Source: Geosiphon pyriformis
Lineage: Eukaryota > Glomeromycota > Glomeromycetes > Archaeosporales > Geosiphonaceae
DNA: 64,000 nucleotides
Direction of reading: 5' to 3'
NCBI GenBank assembly: GCA_016748015.1
Contig: JAAOMT010000519.1
Span: forward strand, 140,046 to 204,045
The notes beneath the pieces are model-generated. The model ran no database searches, was not told the origin of the DNA, and saw only the letters and a list, made by a program, of their open reading frames with translations. Below, piece by piece: positions 57,421-64,000 of the stretch. The position numbers and the translations under genes were made by a program. Every line of letters begins with the position of its first letter. Position 1 is the first letter of the stretch.

Positions 57421-57452
57421 TTACAAAGTTAGAATTAATTCTAACATTGTAA
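57421..57452. repeat. 32-bp palindrome with one mismatched pair
   Basis: Core GTTAGAATTAATTCTAAC is perfect; with TTACAA and TTGTAA outside it extends to 32 bp with one A:A mismatch. Confidence 0.85.
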
Positions 57453-57844
57453 TATATACATAAATCAAAAAGACAAATTTTAAAAAACAATTTGAAAAAT
57501 AAATTTTTTTATTATATTATAAAGTACAAGATATTATCTAAAATCTAAAAAGTTATATTTAATAAATATTGCAAGCAGTATAATATTCTTCATTATTATT
57601 TTTCCAATTAATAATTTCCTATGGTCTTTTTTATTAAAATAAAATTTTGCATAAAGAAATTTATATTTATATTTGATGTTAATATTTAATAATTTAACCT
57701 TTAAATATTGAATTATCTTTTATTAATAAAACACAAGACAATACCCCAGTTTTGAGCAAATACAAAATTCTCTAATTAATTTAATTAAAAAATTTTACTT
57801 CTTGGATAAGTGTGAAAAGTTTATTTACAGAATATTTATTATTT

Positions 57845-57851
<7 letters not shown>

Positions 57852-57913
<62 letters not shown>
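57852..57913. repeat. (ATT)n microsatellite
   Basis: About twenty uninterrupted ATT units at the right edge of the AT desert. Confidence 0.95.
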
Positions 57914-58483
57914 GAAATTGAGTAGAATACTAAAAAGAAAAATCTTAAGCTAAATCTGGTTAAGGAATTAATTTTTAATCAATAATATTCTTAATACATA
58001 TATTATTGTGCAAAAAACTTAATATCGAACTAAAGAATATTCTCTGCTGTTAATATCGTTTCCTGAAAATATTCAAGTAAAAACATTTTCAGAGTTTGAA
58101 ATTTCGTGTGAAAATATTTAAACATTTGACCCAGAAAGGTACTAAATGACTTTCTACTATTCGAAAACTTGATAAATGAAGAAAATTTTGAGGCTTGTTT
58201 GTTTCGGGCACATTTTTTTTGTTTCAAATTCTTATTAATATTTGGATATTTGGTAGATCATCACAAATTAAATTAGTAGCAATCTGCCTAATTTAAAACC
58301 AGTTATTCAAACTACATGTATTTGTTTGCGGTTTCGTTCCTTCGGATGGAGCTTTTCTTCTAAAGGATGTGTTCTTGGAACACTTGATAACTTTTAATCA
58401 GTAAAGCATATTACATGTTTTTTGGCGAATAATTCTCCAAAATATCTTTCATTCAAACAAACTTGATTATAGTAATATTTACG

Positions 58484-59901
58484 ATGCAGTGTCTTCCACC
58501 CTTGCTTGATCCTAATTTTACAGAAAAAACAAATAGACGGAAATATATATTTTTCTTCTTTACAACAATAATTTTTCTCAATTATCTGAGCCTTATTTAT
58601 GACTCACAACGAAAAGACTTTTTAAAATCCCTGCACACACTCTCTGATAAGAAATTAGAACAATTTAAGACCAGTAGAAATTGGATCCAAGAAAATAATT
58701 TCCTAGCAGTAGCAAATTTTTCTCAAATTAGACCTATTTATACGTGGCAAAAATTTTCCTGGGACATGCTACATTCATCAAAAAATTTGTCGAGTCTAAG
58801 AAAGAGAGGATATCCAGCCATAAAAAGAAAATTGGAGGATCCTATAGCATTACAAAAAGTTCAAGTTGCTGCCTGGTATGCCAGTTTAGCTTATTGTCTA
58901 GACAATTCTAATTTAGTGGCTTCAGGGATTCATGGTATAAAAAGCTTTGTTTTTTACATTTTCAAAGATTTACTGCATAAAAAAGGATTATAAATAATTA
59001 TTGAAGTATTTATTTTTGGGTTTTTAGCTTCTGCTTTAGTTGATAATGACCAAATTATCGTATTTATTCGTGGTGAAGAATTTAATGAGAGAGATTGGTT
59101 GCAATTACCTATTGTAATGACAGACTATCCATATGGACGAGCCAAAAAGGCTAAAGTCAATGAGTTCTTTTATAAAAAGTTTCAAGCCACAAACAACCAC
59201 TTTTCTAATACCCTAAACAGCTACATAATAAACTCGAAAATAATAACTGGAGTTATCTTTGTTGGACATAGTTTGGGTGGTGGTAGGTTGTAAAGATTTT
59301 TTCAGTGATTCTAAAGTTTCATAGGCGGTTGTCAATTTTATTCAAAAATAACCTTTAATATATTTATTTTTAAAGTTTATGCAATGTTTGCAGCCCATGA
59401 ATTCTGGAAACTAAGAAATCGCAGTAATTTAGATATACAGGTTTTTACATTTGGACAAGCAAAAATTGGAAATCGACAATTTGCACAAATCTTGAATCAA
59501 GCTCAAGGCTTGAATCAAGCTCAATATATCAAAGTACGAGTGACGCACACGAATGATTATGTTTCTCAGTTACCAATGAGTCATATTGACTATAATTATG
59601 CCCACACTATGATCGAACTTTGGATTGAGTCTGATTGTGATTGCAAAGTACCGGAAGCATTTTTATGTAACGGACCAATGGTAAATTTTCCAGATGGATC
59701 TTTTCAGAGGGAAAGTGAGGTGTGTACAAAAGAAAAGCTTTTTTGGCAGAGCTTAAAAATAATTTTTTATTAATTAATTTTAATTAGGAATGTAATCTGA
59801 GAAAGCAAATTCAGCCGAGCTTTGATCCACACAATGGCCCATATTTTGGGGTAGAGATGGGTTACTGCTCTATAAAACCGCCCCCATGGTTAGATATCTA
59901 G
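58484..59901 (+). CDS. Class-3 lipase with intact catalytic triad, 387 aa
   Basis: Exons 58484-58934, 59028-59282, 59376-59719 and 59788-59901 give 388 codons; intron phases 1,1,0. The ATG at 58484 is the first in the frame. A basic stretch (TNRRK) and one hydrophobic segment (YIFFFFTTIIFLNYLSLIY) suggest a signal anchor or signal peptide. Then AAWYASLAYC, IIVFIRGEEF (oxyanion region), the nucleophile elbow GVIFVGHSLGGG with Ser232, VFTFGQAKIGNRQFA, TNDYVSQLP with Asp296, YAHTMIELWI with His312, a Cys pair CDC, and the end motif NGPYFGVEMGYC. All triad residues are present, so it should hydrolyse glycerides or phospholipids. A 6-residue block (LNQAQG/LNQAQY) is duplicated at 59492-59527. The next gene starts 355 bp downstream and is a tandem paralogue. 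Confidence 0.92.
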
Positions 59902-60256
59902 CATTGGAGACATTCGATACTCAAAAGTAGTTAAAGGGAAATTTTTCCACAAAAATAATATCTCTCTTAATTCAGCCCTCTTTTTTATTTAAAGCCTATC
60001 AGAATTGAAAAATATCCGGAATTTACCATGATTTGTGCAATTAATCCGAAAAAACACATTTCAAATATCTGTTTCGCATTTCCAGATCGACGTCAATATT
60101 GTATGGTTGTATGCAAAAACATATAAAATATTTGGTTGAAAATGATTAAACCTGTGATTTATTAAAATATCGGTACAATTTCACAGCAAAAAAATAGGAA
60201 TTTTGATATTCTTGACTCTGTTCCAAAGCACAAGAGTTAAATGAGTTTATTAAAGG

Positions 60257-61641
60257 ATGGTTATTCAAGATTTCATTAACTCGGAATTTTTAGCTGAAAA
60301 ACAAAGGAAACGAATTTTTTTTTGGCTTGCTTACATTCTCGCTACCATAACTTTTCTCTTGAATTGGACAATTTTTTCAAGATTTATGTTCTCAAATCAG
60401 CAAGATAATAATATCACTAATAAATTGCAAAGGCAAATATATCAATCAAAATGTAAAGCGATCCTCAACCCTGCAAAAAATTTACAACAAAAGAAAATAC
60501 CTTTCAGTTATTCATTTTCTAGAAATTTTTCCAAAAGTCTCAGCAGTTCCAGAACCAATTCTATAAAGGACATAAAGCGAAATTTTGGAGTGGCCAAGGA
60601 ACTTCTCAAAGAAGTCGGTATTTTATCTACCCTAAGAAAATACGCGTGGTATGCGAGTTTAGCCTACTGCCTCGATGAAGACAAAGGCTTTCAAATACAA
60701 TTTGACAAGGGCACGAAAATTTATGGTACGAAATTTCAACTAAGCTTTATATATTTCACATTTTTCAAAGAATTTCAACTTTCTGTTCTTGCTAGCAAGT
60801 TACCTCGCAGAAGAACATTATCTTATCATTTTTATTCGTGGCAAGAAAATGAGGAAATATGATTGGCTCACTATGCCAGTTGCTTGGATGGATTATCCAA
60901 TAGCTGGAGATGGAGCTAAAGTTGAAAAAGAACTTTATACAACATATTTGTCTACCAGATCTAAAATAATCGAAATAACCAACAATTTAATGAATAGTCC
61001 GAATACTGATATTGTGGGAGTCGTTTTTGTTGGACACGCTTTGGGTGGTGGTGAGTAATATTTTTTACAAATATTAAAATTAAGGAATTCATTAATTATC
61101 TTACAACTTTTTTAGTATATGCAGTTTTTGCAGCATTGGAATACTACAATCAATTGAACCCATTATACAAAACTGTACAGGTGTTCACTTATGGTCAACC
61201 TCGGATAGGAAACAAGAAATTTGCCCACTACATAAATGAAAATAAGAATTTATTCGTTTTTCGCGTGACCTACAAAGATGATTATGTTCCAAGGCTACCA
61301 ACAAATATCAATATGGAAGCTTTCATGCATTATTCCCCTGAATATTGGATCGCGCAAGATGATTGTGAATGCAACAAAGTTCAAGTTTTTCGTTGTCTTG
61401 GGTCTGTTGAAAATGAAGGTCAAGTTGCTTACCGCGAAGAGGATCAGGTGTGTAAGCTTTTAATTATTAATACTAATAAAAGAAACAATTACTGAGTAAG
61501 GACTTATCAAACGGAATTTGTCTACTTTAGAACTGCAATGCTCAATTTAACTTACCAAATCTCAACTCCAATTGGGGTCCTTATTTTGGCACAGAAATGG
61601 GCATTTGTTCTGATAAACCACCATCATGGTTGGCAGTTTAA
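60257..61641 (+). CDS. Class-3 lipase paralogue with Ala in place of the nucleophile Ser, 388 aa
   Basis: Exons 60257-60725, 60796-61050, 61116-61447 and 61531-61641 give 389 codons, with the same intron places and phases as the gene before it. The N-terminus has a signal-anchor-like helix (IFFWLAYILATITFLLNWTIF). The body is well kept: YAWYASLAYC, LIIFIRGKKM, MDYPIAGDG, then GVVFVGHALGGG where Ala238 (codon GCT) replaces Ser, VFTYGQPRIGNKKFA, YKDDYVPRLP (Asp), FMHYSPEYWI (His), DDCECN and the end block WGPYFGTEMGIC. Frame and splice sites are clean, so the gene is under constraint, yet the usual acyl-enzyme cannot form. It may be a lipid-binding pseudoenzyme or a regulator of its active neighbour. 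Confidence 0.92.
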
Positions 61642-63657
61642 AAAAAAATTCTAAATATAATAGTTGATGATGATAAAAAAGCTTTTAAATTTGGAAAGTC
61701 TTAATATTGTCATACCTTTCAAGAGGAAGAGTGAGAAATTTCAATTCACTGTTAATTATTGATTCTCATGTCCACAATTTTTTCTTGTAAATACCCATCC
61801 TCTTCAGCCTCAAAATTCTTTAGCTCAGTCGTATGTATCTTAATATATAAAATAAAGAAGTTGGGGTAATGATAATACGGCCATAACTTTGCACTATACT
61901 TTTCTCAATGAACTTTGATTCCTGCCAATCATTTTTTTAACTCTTAAATTGAAATATTCAAATTTACAATTAGAAATTATTTTGATCACTAAAACTTAGG
62001 TGTACTTGAACAACCCCAATTATATTACAAAATTTTATTTTATTTCATTATCAAATTATTTCATAGTTTAAATTATTTTGCCATATCCCTTCTTTTAAAT
62101 AAATTATTATTAAATTTATTAAAAAACATTTACAATTAAAATGTAAAATTAAAACTGTACAATTTGTTATTATAATCTATTTTGTGTCAGAAATTGGTTT
62201 TAAATTATTTTTAGAAATGTTTCTTTTGTTATAATTCTTAAAATAAGTAACAAAAGTATTACAATAAAAGTGTTTCAGCTGGACATTATAATTTAAAAAA
62301 TTATAAAAATATAGTAAAGATTTATTATCTTTATTAAAAAATAAATTACCTTGAAAAAATAATTATGTTTCATCATATTAATTGAAAAAATATAACATTT
62401 AATTTTTACTAAATTTATAACTTATCTATTAAATTATAATTAATATAATAATTCTACTATTTTTTAATAAAAATCTTTCCAATCATTAAACATCTTAATA
62501 TTACAATTATATGTAACAATATTTTTTAAAAAATTGACAAGCTATAGTTAGCAAAATAATTTTTTTATTTGGTTGTAGGTTTTTATGGTAATTTCATAAG
62601 TGATAATTATTTTCTCAATTTTTTTTTGTATTATTTAATTTTTTGAATATTAGTATTATTATGTAAATTATATCAAAAAATTTCAATGAATGATTATTTT
62701 TTTTATAATAAAAATTATTTTTTTTATAAAATAAAATGATTTTTAAATCAAAATTTATTGTTCTTATTTTTTCGTATAAGTAAAATAAATAATTATCCTT
62801 TGATTTAAATTTAATAAAATAATAAATCTTAGAATAAATAGTTAGATCTATAAAATTTATAATATTTTATATTATATAATTGGCTTAAAAAGCTGTTTAA
62901 ATATTCATATAGTGTAAAAATATGTTATCAAACTTTTAAAAAAAAGAGTGTTAAATATTCTGTTTAATTTTGAATTAGTTATTTTGAAATAGTGCTTATT
63001 TATTGCTGTTTACCAATCATTTAAATGATAACAATTAATAATATATTTACAATTTCTATTTCAATCAGAACTTTAGTAAGAAATAAAATATTGTTTTTGA
63101 ATAAAGATATATGTATTCAAATTAAAGACCGCATGCATTGTGATGAGAGAAAATTTTGCTTTTAACACATGATTGTTGACCGTCCGAATCTTACGTTTAT
63201 AAGTAATAATTTTTTTGATAGAGAACATGATATAATCGTTGAAATGTTCTTTGAGCACATGAGCACTTAGTTTCCGATACCGAGAGTTATAGTTATTGGG
63301 CGTGACTCGAAGATTATCTTTTTTGAATCAAAAAATTTCACGGAATTTAGTTATCAAATCTGATATAATATCAACTGATACACTTTTCCCACAATGAACT
63401 AACATCTATTAAAGATTTCCCAATTTTCATATTATGGGGGTAAACAAAATAACGTTTCACAAAACTAAGGTATAGTAAATTTCAAGCGATCTGTATTCTT
63501 CCCACCCGTTCTGAACTTTGAGAAGAAAGAATATCTATATGAAATTGCAAAATTTAGAGTTTACCAAAATCTAGAGATCGTTGACAGCATATCACATATC
63601 ATTGTGGAAATTTTGAAGGCTCAAAGTCTTTTATAAACCTGTTTAACTTCAAACGCA
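61642..63657. other. Gene-free; AT desert 62.0-63.1 kb
   Basis: 62000-63060 is almost only A and T. No supported gene on either strand. 63100-63650 should hold the promoter of the next gene. Confidence 0.55.
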
Positions 63658-64000
63658 ATGGTAGAAAATATAAAATCCAAACATAAAATTTTTATTCGAC
63701 GATCTCACAACTATCAAAATTATTCTGTCTTGCACACTATTATCTTCATTTATTTTCTCGGTGTTTTTTCACAAACATCAGCCTATATAATAACAAGAAA
63801 GGATGATGTTTTTCTTAAAAGTAATTTGATCGATAAAGATCTTCAAGTACCAGATAATTCAATTTTCCAGGAAAATGACGGTTATGCTGAAGAGATGTTG
63901 CATGAAAGTCCTCTCGAGATGCAAAAGACTAAGGATGACTTGAACTACGATCTTCTTTCAGATTCTGATTACATCATCTCACAGCCTAACTTTGGAATAA
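63658..64000 (+). CDS. 5' part of a gene with an N-terminal membrane segment (partial)
   Basis: An ATG at 63658 opens 114 codons without a stop to the window end. A Lys/Arg-rich start is followed by one hydrophobic segment (VLHTIIFIYFLGVFSQTSAYII, about residues 24-45) and an acidic polar stretch. The layout (basic start, one helix at 20-45, then a variable linker) is like the two lipase genes just upstream, so a third tandem lipase is possible, but no lipase motif is reached before the window ends. Confidence 0.5.
   Translation, partial: MVENIKSKHKIFIRRSHNYQNYSVLHTIIFIYFLGVFSQTSAYIITRKDDVFLKSNLIDKDLQVPDNSIFQENDGYAEEMLHESPLEMQKTKDDLNYDLLSDSDYIISQPNFGI

Larger units (their letters stand above)
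56115..58483. other. Gene-free AT desert with two long palindromes
   Basis: 56500-57960 is almost only A and T, with no supported frame. Palindromes and a microsatellite are listed separately. Confidence 0.55.

Noticed and set aside
1-64000. CRISPR array, rRNA, riboswitch or bacterial operon
   Set aside because: No regular spacer-repeat pattern, rRNA core or Shine-Dalgarno-led gene runs were seen; genes have spliceosomal introns.

Overview
The window is nuclear DNA of a very AT-rich fungus, most likely an arbuscular mycorrhizal fungus (Glomeromycotina, Rhizophagus-like). The signs are short (about 55-170 bp) GT-AG introns with pyrimidine-poor, AT-rich acceptors, gene islands separated by deserts made almost only of A and T, kinase-like proteins fused to Sel1-like repeats, and families of small secreted and multi-pass membrane proteins. 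The species is an inference. There is one assembly gap (19951-20749). Gene models were built by hand from reading frames and splice signals; the exon sums of the multi-exon models keep an open frame.

Layout. 1-2350 (-): 5' part of a gene for an MLKL-like helical bundle, a degenerate kinase domain and Sel1 repeats. 3849-4841 (-): seven-exon small heat shock protein with a TATA box and a heat shock element upstream. 6328-8276 (+): voltage-gated K+ channel. 10518-12187 (+): membrane protein with a Gln-rich and Thr-Ser-Pro repeat tail. 13493-14860 (+): class-3 lipase-like protein with a Gly in place of the nucleophile Ser. 14861-18927: AT-rich, with a pogo-like MITE. 18928-19927 (-): Cys-rich secreted protein, then the gap. 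20750-28447: almost gene-free. 28448-30456 (+): cationic amino acid transporter of the APC superfamily with one odd intron. 31195-31614 (+): small membrane protein. 31920-32840: Tc1/mariner relic and a 32-bp tandem repeat. 33134-34045 (+): intronless TauD/TfdA-like dioxygenase. 34264-34814: non-autonomous Tc1 element. 35541-36317 (+): secreted protein. 36771-37980 (-): four-helix membrane protein. 43001-44296 (-): SAM methyltransferase with a myristoylation signal. 46015-46260 (+): relic of a lipase exon. 49697-51140 (-): kinase-fold protein without any catalytic residue. 53860-55065 (+): multi-pass membrane protein. 55461-56114: candidate solo LTR. 58484-59901 and 60257-61641 (+): two tandem lipase paralogues, one intact, one with Ser replaced by Ala. 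63658-end (+): start of a gene with an N-terminal membrane segment.

Themes. (1) Loss of catalytic residues in recognisable enzyme folds recurs: two pseudokinases at either end, and two of three intact-length lipases have lost the nucleophile while keeping Asp and His. (2) The first gene has the MLKL order of a membrane-active helical bundle followed by a pseudokinase, with Sel1 scaffold repeats added; a role in regulated cell death or self/non-self response is a hypothesis only. (3) DNA transposons have left mainly short non-autonomous copies. No prokaryote-type operon, CRISPR array, rRNA or convincing tRNA was seen.
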